Shown piece by piece: positions 7,213 to 14,304 of a stretch of DNA of 32,198 nucleotides. Position numbers and translations under genes: made by a program. This DNA is from Oscillospiraceae bacterium. GTDB lineage: Bacteria > Bacillota > Clostridia > Oscillospirales > CAG-272. The DNA lies in NCBI GenBank assembly GCA_015064285.1, contig SVSN01000029.1, forward strand, positions 1 to 32,198, given 5' to 3'. Position 1 is the first letter of the stretch. Every line of letters starts with the position of its first letter. Under the pieces are notes generated by a model, which saw only the letters and a program-made list of their open reading frames with translations, had not been told where the DNA came from and did not search any database.

Positions 7213-8700
7213 TCAGCCTTCCACGGAACTGAATGCTTCCCACAGTTCGTCCAGCTTTGCCTGTGCCTTATCTTCATACTTTACATAGTTGGACACAAAA
7301 TCAGTGCTCTTGTTCTGCAGAAGAATGGAGAAAGCGTTGTACAGAGCCAGATTTTCACAATAATTGCCGAATGCTACCGGGAATACGCAGGAGATATTCT
7401 GACGGATGATATCCAGGATCTGGGCGGACTGGTCGTCACGGACATACTTGGTCTTCAGGGAAGTTTCATAATATGCCGGAATCACGCTTGCCGCAGACTC
7501 GATAGACAGAACTTCCAGCACAGCGGCAATGGTATCCGCTTTGGAGCAGGTAATCGGGATGACACCGATATTGGTAGTATCATGAGAGGAAGTAATGTAG
7601 TTTTCCTGCAGATCGTCCAGCTTCGGAATGGGCAGGATACCCAGATCCGCCTCCATATCACGGAATACTTCCATGCTGGCTACCCGCAGATACCCGCCGA
7701 ACAGAGAAGAGCCGTTCAGAAATGCCGTTTCGTAATCCGCCTGATAATCATAGGCACCTGTGCCGTGGTAAACCCGGTTCAGGCTTTCGATCAGCTTGAC
7801 GGAACGTTCATCATTCAGTGCAAAATAAGGGGCACCATCGCTCTTATAATCCAGGAAATTCACATCTGCACCGATAACCCAGGGAATCATCGGTCCCCAA
7901 TACCCATAGGTACTGAAGCCGTACAGGTCTCCTGCATCTCTGATACCGTCACCGTTCACATCCTGATACGCACCTTCGCTGTACTGCAGGAATTTATCAT
8001 GGGTCCAATCCCCCTCCAGAACCAGATCATACAGATCTTCCGGATCTCCGTACAGATCTCTGTAACGGTCTTTGTTGAAGTACAGAGCATGGGCGGTACG
8101 GAGAATATCCAGGAAATAGTCCCCTGCCAGAATGTATCGCTTTTCTCCGGAATCAAAAGAAACGTCGCTCATGTAGTCTTCATACCAGTAGGACTTGGAG
8201 AAATCAAAATAGGGCATATCAAACACATTCAGAAAACTGTTCTGCACGGACAGGGTAGCCAATGGGAACAGCTCATGAATAATCAGCTCATAGGCATCAT
8301 CCCCGGCTGTCAGAAGCTGGGTAATGGATGCGCCGATGGTTGTGTGGCTTTCTTCATTTTCCGTAAATACAAGCTTGATGTTCAGCTTTTCTTCCACCAG
8401 AATATTCCGGTTGTATACGGCGTCGTTGACCACCTCACCGGTCAGCTCTTCTCCGTGCATGATGGTATTCTGAGACCCGATCATGCCGTCTCTTACCCGA
8501 TTGGCAATCATCATACGGATGTCTTCTCCGCCGAAATCCATATCGGCAAAGGGATCCACCGGTTCTGTTTCTGTTGCTTCCACCGCAGGGGTTTCCTCTG
8601 CAGCATTGGTTTCCGTCTCTGCCGTGTTTCCGCAGGATACCAAAACAGGTGCCGTCATCAGCGCGGCAAGAGTCCATGCGAGCAGCTGCTTGATTTTCAT
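7213..8700 (-). CDS. Extracellular solute-binding lipoprotein
   Basis: A 495-residue exported lipoprotein. The N-terminus has a charged start and a hydrophobic stretch ending in the lipobox LVSC, with the lipidated Cys at 23; an acidic Thr/Glu-rich linker (24-52) follows. The body resembles the large solute-binding proteins of ABC sugar importers (family 1 type). DVNGDGIRDAGDLYG (about 247-261) is a calcium-binding loop seen in many of them, and WTHDKFLQYSE is also typical. Expected role is capture of an oligosaccharide outside the membrane. No permease or ATPase genes lie nearby, so it is an orphan; whether it serves a distant transporter or is a sensor is open. GGGAGG precedes the ATG, and the gene has a clear promoter. 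Confidence 0.85.
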   Translation of the reverse strand: MKIKQLLAWTLAALMTAPVLVSCGNTAETETNAAEETPAVEATETEPVDPFADMDFGGEDIRMMIANRVRDGMIGSQNTIMHGEELTGEVVNDAVYNRNILVEEKLNIKLVFTENEESHTTIGASITQLLTAGDDAYELIIHELFPLATLSVQNSFLNVFDMPYFDFSKSYWYEDYMSDVSFDSGEKRYILAGDYFLDILRTAHALYFNKDRYRDLYGDPEDLYDLVLEGDWTHDKFLQYSEGAYQDVNGDGIRDAGDLYGFSTYGYWGPMIPWVIGADVNFLDYKSDGAPYFALNDERSVKLIESLNRVYHGTGAYDYQADYETAFLNGSSLFGGYLRVASMEVFRDMEADLGILPIPKLDDLQENYITSSHDTTNIGVIPITCSKADTIAAVLEVLSIESAASVIPAYYETSLKTKYVRDDQSAQILDIIRQNISCVFPVAFGNYCENLALYNAFSILLQNKSTDFVSNYVKYEDKAQAKLDELWEAFSSVEG

Positions 8701-8754
8701 TTACTTTTCCTCCCAAATCATATATCAGATCCGTCACAGACCTGTTTTTATTAT

Positions 8755-8783
8755 ATTATATCATAAATCCTGTTAAATTTCAA
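8755..8783 (-). promoter_or_regulatory. Sigma-A promoter of the solute-binding protein gene
   Basis: Minus-strand TTGAAA (8778-8783) and a perfect TATAAT (8755-8760), 17-base spacer, about 55 bases before the ATG, in a very A+T-rich stretch. Confidence 0.75.
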
Positions 8784-8827
8784 GTATATTTGTGCAAAGT
8801 ATAGAATATTTTTGGAAAGAAAAACAT

Positions 8828-8866
8828 AAAAAAATGCCCGTCATACCGAAGCATGATGGGCATTTC
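8828..8866 (-). terminator. Terminator after the beta-propeller protein gene
   Basis: On the minus strand AAATGCCCaTCAT and ATGAcGGGCATTT form the stem around a short loop, followed by a run of T. Confidence 0.87.
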
Positions 8867-8896
8867 TGTTATGTGGGAAAACTGCATCCGAGAAGC

Positions 8897-10027
8897 TTAT
8901 CTGCTCTTTTTGGAAACAGCATAACCTGCAGCGGAGATTACAGCGGCAGCGGCTGCAATTACGGCTGCATCAAAGGTCTGGGGAGCGGAAACTGCTGCAT
9001 CGTCAGCGGGAGTTTCAACAACTTCTTCAACTACAACTTCGTCGGGCAGCTTCAGACCTTCAACAGTCCAGAAACCACTCTGGTTGTTAAAGTTCTGTTC
9101 AGCAACAACGATACGGTTCTGATACATGGTTACGCCGGTGAATGCAGCGTGTTCAGCATCAGCGGTGATGATCTGGGAAACTTCTTCCATGGTTTCAGCA
9201 TCGAAGATGTATACGCAGGATTCTGCGCCGTTATAGGTAGAAGCAGCAACGTATTCGCCGTAGTGGGAAATACCGTAGCATTCCTTGCAGTCAACGGAAG
9301 CAACAACCTTACCAGCAGCGGGGTCGATCTTCAGAATGGAGTCACCCTTGCTTGCACCCTTGTTCAGGAATGCGGACAGGTAGATGTAACCATCGTTGTC
9401 AGCGTCCATGTACTGGCCTTCGCCGCCGGCAACACCGGTGATTGCTTCCAGTTCGGTGAAGCCTTCAATCTTCATGTTGCCTACATCGGTAACATCGATA
9501 GCATACAGACGGTTGTAATCGTAGTTAACCATAGCGTACAGAGTGTACTTGCCGTCAACATTGGATACGCAGATACCGTTTACACCAACCTTACCGGAGC
9601 CAACGTCAACCTTCAGACGGGCAACTTCGGTCATGGAATCCATGTTCAGAGCAGCGATGCTGATGTAATCAGCGTTGTCTACGTTCAGCAGACCAACAAA
9701 CAGATTTCCGCGGTCATCAGTGGTAATGCCCTTGGGATATTCATCGCTGGTGTTGAAAGAACCCAGAGGATCGCCGGACTTGGCGTCAAACTTAACAACA
9801 GCTCTGGTACCGGCCAGGAAACCGCCGAACAGATACTTGCCGTCCTGGGATGCGCCGTAACCACGCTGGGATACGCCTGCACCGAATACTTCATCTGCAT
9901 CGTAGTAACGGAACTTTTCGAGGGTCAGGCCCTGGAATTCGCCGTCATAGGAACCGGCAGAAACAGCTGCTGCCAGACCGGTCACGATCATAACAACCAT
10001 GAGGGTCATTGCAAGAAACTTCTTCAT
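8897..10027 (-). CDS. Secreted beta-propeller-like protein with C-terminal wall/membrane anchor
   Basis: A 376-residue exported protein of unknown function. Residues 1-24 are a signal peptide (MKKFLAMTLMVVMIVTGLAAAVSA, cleavage likely after AVSA). The body (about 30-325) has repeated strands such as GASQDGKYLFGG, GITTDDRGNLFVG, YMDADNDGYIYLSAF and GISHYGEYVAAS, the look of a WD/NHL/YncE-like beta-propeller. An acidic Val/Glu-rich linker (VVVEEVVETPADD) is followed by PQTFD at 349-353, an Ala-rich hydrophobic helix and a KKSR tail. That tail matches the layout of the PQTGD-type sorting signals of Clostridia, with Phe in place of Gly. CAGGAGGAA sits about six bases before the ATG at 10027; the frame also runs further upstream but without a ribosome site. 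No confident promoter is visible in the gap above it. Confidence 0.75.
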   Translation of the reverse strand: MKKFLAMTLMVVMIVTGLAAAVSAGSYDGEFQGLTLEKFRYYDADEVFGAGVSQRGYGASQDGKYLFGGFLAGTRAVVKFDAKSGDPLGSFNTSDEYPKGITTDDRGNLFVGLLNVDNADYISIAALNMDSMTEVARLKVDVGSGKVGVNGICVSNVDGKYTLYAMVNYDYNRLYAIDVTDVGNMKIEGFTELEAITGVAGGEGQYMDADNDGYIYLSAFLNKGASKGDSILKIDPAAGKVVASVDCKECYGISHYGEYVAASTYNGAESCVYIFDAETMEEVSQIITADAEHAAFTGVTMYQNRIVVAEQNFNNQSGFWTVEGLKLPDEVVVEEVVETPADDAAVSAPQTFDAAVIAAAAAVISAAGYAVSKKSR

Positions 10028-10202
10028 GTTATTTCCTCCTGAGAGAATAGTGATTCTGTGGGGGTCATATGTACTGATCCCTAACGTAAAGATTTTATCA
10101 CAATTCATGCTATATTCCGTGTACAATCCGTGAACCCACTGTAAACGTTCGCGTGTTTCAACTATTTCTCACTACTAAAGTATATTTAAATACACTACAA
10201 AA

Positions 10203-10239
10203 GAAAAACAGCTGCAGAACCTGAATTCCACAGCCGTTT
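10203..10239 (-). terminator. Terminator after uraA
   Basis: On the minus strand AAACGGCTGtgg and cAGCTGTTTTT form a stem (one G-T pair) followed by TTTTTCTTTT. It closes the pyrR-uraA operon. Confidence 0.82.
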
Positions 10240-10240
10240 G

Positions 10241-10266
10241 CTTATAATTTCTTACATCTTACTTAT
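10241..10266 (-). repeat. Degenerate heptamer array at the uraA stop codon
   Basis: On the minus strand GATAAGTAAGATGTAAG and a further TAAG surround the stop codon of uraA. TAAG recurs at offsets of 4, 7 and 10 bases, totalling 21, so it looks like a decayed version of the heptamer arrays seen elsewhere in the window. Confidence 0.4.
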
Positions 10267-11719
10267 CATTGACGTCCTTGTGGTCAGCCTTCATCTGGAA
10301 ATTCACAGCTTCGACGCCGTCCTTGTTGGTGCCGAATTCGTAGTCGTTACCGGGCAGAACTGCGTTGAGCACGATACCGGCGATGGAAGCGCAGGCCAGA
10401 GCGGACAGAGTAATGGTCAGACCGCCGATGCCGAAGGAAACGGAACCCAGACCCAGAGCGCATACCAGGATAACGGCAGCGATGATCAGGTTGCGGCTCT
10501 TGGTGAAGTCAACCTGGTTTTCAACCACGTTGCGTACACCGATGGCAGAGATCATACCGTACAGCATGAAGGAGATACCGCCGATAACAGCAGTGGGGAT
10601 CAGGTTTACCAGTGCTGCGAACTTGGGAGAGAAGGACAGCACAGCAGCGATCACAGCTGCAATGCGGATTACGCGGGGATCGTATACACGGGACAGAGCC
10701 AGAACACCTGTGTTTTCACCATAGGTGGTGTTGGCAGGACCGCCGAACAGAGATGCAATGGCAGTTGCCAGACCGTCACCGGTGAGGGTACGGTGCAGAC
10801 CGGGATCCGCGATAAAGTTCTTGCCTACGGTAGAGCCGATGGCGGAGATGTCGCCGATGTGTTCCATCATGGTCGCCAGGGAGATGGGCATGATAGCAAC
10901 GATGGCGGAAATAACCAGAGAAGTGTTGCTCCAGTCCACACCGCCGAATACGGTCTGATTCCACTTGATGGGGAAGCCGATCCATGCAGCGGACTTGAAG
11001 TTTTCCAGAGCGGAAACGGAGAAGAGCTTCAGGCTTTCGTTGCCTGCGATGGTGATATACTGTGCACCGTCAGCAGCGGTAATGGTTTCACCGCAGATCA
11101 GAGCCAGCAGAGCAGCGATTACGCAGGAACCTACAACACCCAGCAGGATCGGAACGATCTTGGCCATTCCCTTACCCCAGATGTTGAATACGATAACAAT
11201 AACCAGAGCGATCAGAGCGATGAGCCAGTTGGACTGACAGTTGCCGACAGCGGAGCCTGCCAGACCCAGTCCGATAGCAATGATGATGGGACCGGTTACA
11301 ACAGGGGGGAAGAAACGCATAACCTTCTGTGCGCCTACAAGCTTGATAAGGCCGGCCAGAATCAGGTAAACGATACCGGCGCAGGCAACACCCAGACAGG
11401 CGTACGGCAGAAGCTGTGCGTTGGTCATGTCACCATTGCCCGCCAGAGGCGCAATCGCACCATAACCGCCCAGGAATGCGAAGGAAGAACCCAGGAAAGC
11501 GGGAACCTTGAAGCCGGTGATTACATGGAACAGCAGGGTACCCAGACCTGCCATCAGCAGGGTGGTAGCTACATCCAGCCCGGTCAGCAGCGGAACCAGT
11601 ACAGTTGCGCCGAACATGGCGAACATATGCTGGAAGCCCAGAATCAGCATCTTGGGAATCCCCAGCTGTCTGGCGTCATAGATGCCATCGGCACCGATCT
11701 GCATTTTTTCTTTTGCCAT
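10259..11719 (-). CDS. uraA: Uracil permease (NCS2 family)
   Basis: A 486-residue membrane protein of the nucleobase:cation symporter-2 family, importing uracil with protons. Diagnostic segments include LGFQHMFAMFGATVLVPLLTGLD at the N-terminus, FLGSSFAFLGGYGAI and RFFPPVVTGPIIIAIGLGLA. In the helix 8-10 region there are MEHIGDISAIGSTVGKNF (substrate-site Glu) and GGPANTTYGENTGVLALSRVYDPR. The HIGD and GGPANTTYGEN forms are those of uracil rather than xanthine permeases. The ATG at 11719 is chosen because CAGGAGG lies seven bases before it; an upstream in-frame start at 11752 has none. It follows pyrR in the same orientation with a 66-base gap and no terminator, so both are controlled by the PyrR attenuator upstream. 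Confidence 0.94.
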   Translation of the reverse strand: MAKEKMQIGADGIYDARQLGIPKMLILGFQHMFAMFGATVLVPLLTGLDVATTLLMAGLGTLLFHVITGFKVPAFLGSSFAFLGGYGAIAPLAGNGDMTNAQLLPYACLGVACAGIVYLILAGLIKLVGAQKVMRFFPPVVTGPIIIAIGLGLAGSAVGNCQSNWLIALIALVIVIVFNIWGKGMAKIVPILLGVVGSCVIAALLALICGETITAADGAQYITIAGNESLKLFSVSALENFKSAAWIGFPIKWNQTVFGGVDWSNTSLVISAIVAIMPISLATMMEHIGDISAIGSTVGKNFIADPGLHRTLTGDGLATAIASLFGGPANTTYGENTGVLALSRVYDPRVIRIAAVIAAVLSFSPKFAALVNLIPTAVIGGISFMLYGMISAIGVRNVVENQVDFTKSRNLIIAAVILVCALGLGSVSFGIGGLTITLSALACASIAGIVLNAVLPGNDYEFGTNKDGVEAVNFQMKADHKDVNDK

Positions 11720-11785
11720 AATGAACCTCCTGCCGGGATTACCGGCGATCATAATGAATATATAGGAATGTGCGAGGGTACGGTT

Positions 11786-12337
11786 TCAGGCATCTTTTTG
11801 GTCGGCGCAGATGCAGACGCCGGTGGATCCGTCATATTCGTCTACCCTGACGGACACTACTTCTTCCTTGGAGGTAGGAATGTTCTTGCCCACAAAATCG
11901 GGACGGATGGGCAGTTCCCTGTGGCCTCTGTCGATCAGCACGGCCAGTTGGATGGAAGAAGGTCTCCCGTGAGAAAAAATCGCTTCAATCGCGGCTCTGG
12001 CAGTCCGGCCTGTGTAGATCACATCGTCCACCAGGATTACCCGCTTTCCGGCTACATCAAAGGGAATGCTGTTCCCTACAGTACGGATTTCGCCCGGAAG
12101 CTCCGTCAGATCGTCACGGTACATGGTGATATCAATATAGGCAACCGGCACTTTTACAGCTTCAAACTTATCTATATTGGCAGCAAGAATATCCGCCAGT
12201 ACAGCGCCCCGGCGGCGGATCCCGATGATACAGAGATCGGCAGTCCCCCGGTTCCGTTCGATGATTTCATGGGTAATCCGGGTCATAGAACGGCGTACAG
12301 CGGCTTCGTCCATGATTTCAGATTTGATCATCAGCAT
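11786..12337 (-). CDS. pyrR: Bifunctional pyr operon regulator / uracil phosphoribosyltransferase
   Basis: A 183-residue PyrR. The protein binds leader RNA of pyrimidine genes when UMP is high and promotes termination; it also has a minor uracil phosphoribosyltransferase activity. VILVDDVIYTGRTARAAIEAI (about 100-120) is the PRPP-binding signature, preceded by the conserved GIRRRGAVLA (about 39-48) and IDITMYRDDLTE. HGRPSSIQLAVLIDRGHRELPI and ADFVGKNIPT-like FVGKNIPTSKEE are also family landmarks. The ATG at 12337 has GGGAGGATGCC directly before it; the frame continues upstream into the attenuator, where no ribosome site supports a start. First gene of an operon with uraA, and autoregulated through the leader hairpins described separately. 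Confidence 0.95.
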   Translation of the reverse strand: MLMIKSEIMDEAAVRRSMTRITHEIIERNRGTADLCIIGIRRRGAVLADILAANIDKFEAVKVPVAYIDITMYRDDLTELPGEIRTVGNSIPFDVAGKRVILVDDVIYTGRTARAAIEAIFSHGRPSSIQLAVLIDRGHRELPIRPDFVGKNIPTSKEEVVSVRVDEYDGSTGVCICADQKDA

Positions 12338-12356
12338 GGCATCCTCCCAAACAAAG

Positions 12357-12452
12357 AAAAAAATCCTGCCTGCCACGACAAGATTTCAAGAAATGTTTGA
12401 CTTTTCGACAAAAGCCCCTATATAGATGAAATCTTTCCGGCATCTCTGTGCC
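12357..12452 (-). promoter_or_regulatory. PyrR-responsive transcription attenuator in the pyrR-uraA leader
   Basis: Three elements are visible on the minus strand. First, GGCA-CAGAGA-TGCC (12439-12452) is a hairpin whose hexaloop is identical to the CAGAGA loop of known PyrR-binding RNAs. Second, AAGATTTCA (12427-12435) is perfectly complementary to TGAAATCTT (12380-12388), giving an antiterminator. Third, AATCTTGTC (12377-12385) pairs with GGCAGGATT (12362-12370) as a terminator stem followed by a T run. The antiterminator and terminator share the bases AATCTT, so they exclude each other. PyrR-UMP binding would favour the terminator and so reduce expression of pyrR and uraA. The lower stem of the PyrR hairpin is less clear by eye. 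Confidence 0.85.
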
Positions 12453-12491
12453 CCGCAGTATCACTGTACCGCTCAAAAAATTTCTGTATAT

Positions 12492-12520
12492 ATTATATCA
12501 ATTTATGGACAATTTGTAAA
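12492..12520 (-). promoter_or_regulatory. Sigma-A promoter of pyrR-uraA
   Basis: Minus-strand TTTACA (12515-12520) and a perfect TATAAT (12492-12497), 17-base spacer. The transcript would start near 12485 and carry a leader of about 150 bases containing the attenuator. Confidence 0.78.
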
Positions 12521-12525
12521 CGTGT

Positions 12526-12572
12526 AAATGCGACAAACTTTTTCCCCATTTATGAGGGGAATTTACGCATTT
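12526..12572. repeat. Inverted repeat between the GNAT gene and the pyrR promoter
   Basis: Outer arms aaatgcg (12526-12532) and cgcattt (12566-12572) enclose an inner ccccatttatgagggg hairpin. The right arm is flush with the GNAT stop codon and the left arm lies five bases beyond the pyrR -35 box. There is no T run on the minus strand, so it may be an unusual terminator, or a protein-binding site for the pyrR promoter. Confidence 0.5.
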
Positions 12573-13094
12573 CTACAGCAGAATCTCATATGCCACTCTG
12601 GCAGCCCCGCTCTCCAGGAAAATCGTACCGCAGTGGGTAAAGCCGTTCTTCTCCAGCATCCCCCGCATGGCCAGATTTCCCTTATGGGTATCGATACGCA
12701 AACTGGAAAAACCTGCTTTTTTCGCTGATTCTTTCCCGAAGGTCATGGTCTGTCCGGCTACCCCCCGGTTCCGGAAGTTGGGAGACACGGTAATCCGGTG
12801 GATGGCAGCATAATCATGGGTATCTCCGGTCAGCCAGTTTCCTTCTGTGATTATGTCATATGTGGGTTCTCCGGTAAAAATCAGTGCCATAACAGAGGCA
12901 ATTTTCCCGGGCATCTCCGGATCCTCGCTGACCCAGAGCACATCATCGGTCATATCTTTTTCAATATCGGCTTTTGCGGGATATCCGTTCTGCCACTGGT
13001 CGATCCCGAAACGGGCAATGGCAGCCCTGCCCTGTTCATACAGCTGCAGAAGGGCGTCCAGATCTTCCTTTACGGCTTTGCGGAATGTCAGCAT
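12573..13094 (-). CDS. GNAT family N-acetyltransferase
   Basis: A 173-residue acetyltransferase of the GNAT fold, transferring acetyl from acetyl-CoA to an amine; the substrate cannot be read from sequence. The acetyl-CoA-binding motif is IHRITVSPNFRNRGVAGQTM (about 98-117, with the R-N-R-G-V-A-G loop). The C-terminal part GMLEKNGFTHCGTIFLESGAARVAYE is the usual closing strand pair. AAGGAG eight bases before the ATG at 13094 supports this start over an in-frame one at 13139. Own promoter; divergent from the glycyl-radical activase gene. Confidence 0.87.
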   Translation of the reverse strand: MLTFRKAVKEDLDALLQLYEQGRAAIARFGIDQWQNGYPAKADIEKDMTDDVLWVSEDPEMPGKIASVMALIFTGEPTYDIITEGNWLTGDTHDYAAIHRITVSPNFRNRGVAGQTMTFGKESAKKAGFSSLRIDTHKGNLAMRGMLEKNGFTHCGTIFLESGAARVAYEILL

Positions 13095-13127
13095 GGTTTT
13101 TCTCCTTGATTTCCCGATTTCGCAGGT

Positions 13128-13156
13128 ATTATAGCACATTTCTGTTCATTCGTCAA
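13128..13156 (-). promoter_or_regulatory. Sigma-A promoter of the GNAT gene
   Basis: Minus-strand TTGACG (13151-13156) and a perfect TATAAT (13128-13133), 17-base spacer. Confidence 0.78.
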
Positions 13157-13184
13157 GGTTCTGTCCTTTTTTCGGGAAACAGGG

Positions 13185-13213
13185 TTGCAATCTGTACAGG
13201 ATTTCGGTATAAT
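13185..13213 (+). promoter_or_regulatory. Sigma-A promoter of the glycyl-radical activase gene
   Basis: TTGCAA (13185-13190) and a perfect TATAAT (13208-13213), 17-base spacer, 36 bases before the ATG. Confidence 0.75.
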
Positions 13214-13249
13214 AGCAATAGCCACTCCCATCTTTTACAGGAGATCATT

Positions 13250-14152
13250 ATGGAATCCGGAATTGTTTTTAATATACAGAAATTTTCCATCCACGACGGA
13301 CCGGGGATCCGTACCAATGTGTTCCTCAAAGGCTGTCCCCTGCGCTGTCTGTGGTGTCACAACCCGGAAGGCCTGGAAGCCTGGCCGGAAGTGGAATTTG
13401 AAGGCGCCAAATGCATCGGCTGCGGTGCCTGTGGTATCTGCGAAAACGGCTGCCACACCTTTTCTGAAGAAGCCGGCCATCTGTACAACCGTGCGGATTG
13501 CGTCCGGTGCGGCAAGTGTCTGGAGATGTGTCCGGCGGTGGCGCTGAAATTTGCGGGTACCACCCAGACTGTAGACGAGGTAATGACCAAAGTCATGGCG
13601 GACAAGCCCTTCTATGACAAAAGCGGCGGCGGCATGACCCTCTCCGGCGGAGAACCCCTGTATCAGCCTGCCTTTGCGCTGGCACTGCTGAAGGAAGCCA
13701 AAAACCGGGGACTGAACACTGCCGTGGAGACCTCCGGCTTTGCGTCTGAAGCAGTGTTTACATCCATTCTTCCGTACACTGACCTGCTGCTGCTGGACTA
13801 CAAAGTCACAGGAGAAGAAAACCACAAAAAATACACCGGCGTTCCCCAGGCACCCATTCTTGCCAATCTGGAAAGAGCGGATGCTGCCGGAGTGAACGTG
13901 GTTCTGCGCTGTCCTCTGATTCCCGGTGTAAATATGGAAGAAGAACACTACAAAGCCATCGCTGCCCTGGCGGACAAATACGCCCGCATTATCCGCGTGG
14001 ATCTGGAACCCTATCATACCCTGGGTACCGGCAAACTGGCCAGACTGGGTAAGGAAGACGGATTCGTGGCGGAAATGCCGGAAAAAGATCTGATGCAGGA
14101 AATCCGCGAACATATCCAGTCCATGTGCACCAAGCCCGTGGCGGTGTCGTGA
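13250..14152 (+). CDS. Glycyl-radical enzyme activating protein (radical SAM)
   Basis: A 300-residue radical SAM activase. GCPLRCLWCHNPE holds the C-x3-C-x2-C cluster motif (Cys 29, 33, 36) for the [4Fe-4S] that cleaves S-adenosylmethionine. The motif is followed by a ferredoxin-like insert with two further Cys sets, at about 55/58/61/68 and 84/87/90/94. MTLSGGEPLYQP is the SAM-contact GGE motif. The insert separates this type from classic PflA and groups it with activases of pyruvate formate-lyase-like, glycerol/diol dehydratase-like or arylacetate decarboxylase-like glycyl-radical enzymes. AGGAG seven bases before the ATG at 13250 supports this start; the frame is open far upstream without a ribosome site. 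No glycyl-radical enzyme gene lies next to it, so its partner is unknown. Oxygen sensitivity of such enzymes fits an anaerobe. Confidence 0.9.
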   Translation: MESGIVFNIQKFSIHDGPGIRTNVFLKGCPLRCLWCHNPEGLEAWPEVEFEGAKCIGCGACGICENGCHTFSEEAGHLYNRADCVRCGKCLEMCPAVALKFAGTTQTVDEVMTKVMADKPFYDKSGGGMTLSGGEPLYQPAFALALLKEAKNRGLNTAVETSGFASEAVFTSILPYTDLLLLDYKVTGEENHKKYTGVPQAPILANLERADAAGVNVVLRCPLIPGVNMEEEHYKAIAALADKYARIIRVDLEPYHTLGTGKLARLGKEDGFVAEMPEKDLMQEIREHIQSMCTKPVAVS

Positions 14153-14160
14153 TATGTATG

Positions 14161-14188
14161 AGATAAGAAGTAAGGTGTAAAAAGTAGT
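14161..14188 (+). repeat. Heptamer array after the glycyl-radical activase gene
   Basis: Four units follow the stop: AGATAAG, AAGTAAG, GTGTAAA and AAGTAGT. The first 14 bases are identical to the start of the array after the MATE gene. TAA falls in all three frames. Confidence 0.7.
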
Positions 14189-14200
14189 CTGTTCATCCAA

Positions 14201-14265
14201 AACGGCTTACAAAACAGTCTGGATACCCAATTCCGGTATCCTTGAACTGTTGTAAGCCGTTTTTC
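14201..14265. terminator. Long bidirectional hairpin terminator
   Basis: Nested arms make an almost continuous stem: AACGGCTTAC/GTAAGCCGTT, AACAGT/ACTGTT and GGATACC/GGTATCC around CAATTCC, followed by a T run. It is shared by the converging activase and rhamnosidase genes and flanked on both sides by heptamer arrays. Confidence 0.9.
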
Positions 14266-14276
14266 TGCAGATGCTT

Positions 14277-14304
14277 CTTATTTTTTATCTCTTACTTCTT
14301 ATTT
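14277..14304 (-). repeat. Heptamer array at the GH78 stop codon
   Basis: On the minus strand AAATAAG, AAGTAAG, AGATAAA and AAATAAG follow each other without gaps. The stop codon TAA of the rhamnosidase gene lies inside the first unit. Confidence 0.72.

Noticed and set aside
8792..10042. A 416-codon plus-strand frame opposite the beta-propeller gene
   Set aside because: The minus-strand product has a signal peptide, anchor and ribosome site; the antisense frame has none.
10028..10202. A sigma-A promoter for the secreted propeller protein
   Set aside because: TATAGC, TAAAAT and GATAAA candidates exist, but none has a plausible -35 box at 16-18 bases.
11720..11785. A second PyrR attenuator between pyrR and uraA
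   Set aside because: The gap is only 66 bases and holds no CAGAGA hairpin or T-tract terminator.
10238..12400. A 720-codon plus-strand frame opposite uraA and pyrR
   Set aside because: Shadow of strongly biased codon use in uraA; the product is Gln/Asp/Gly-rich without domains, and both minus-strand genes are certain.
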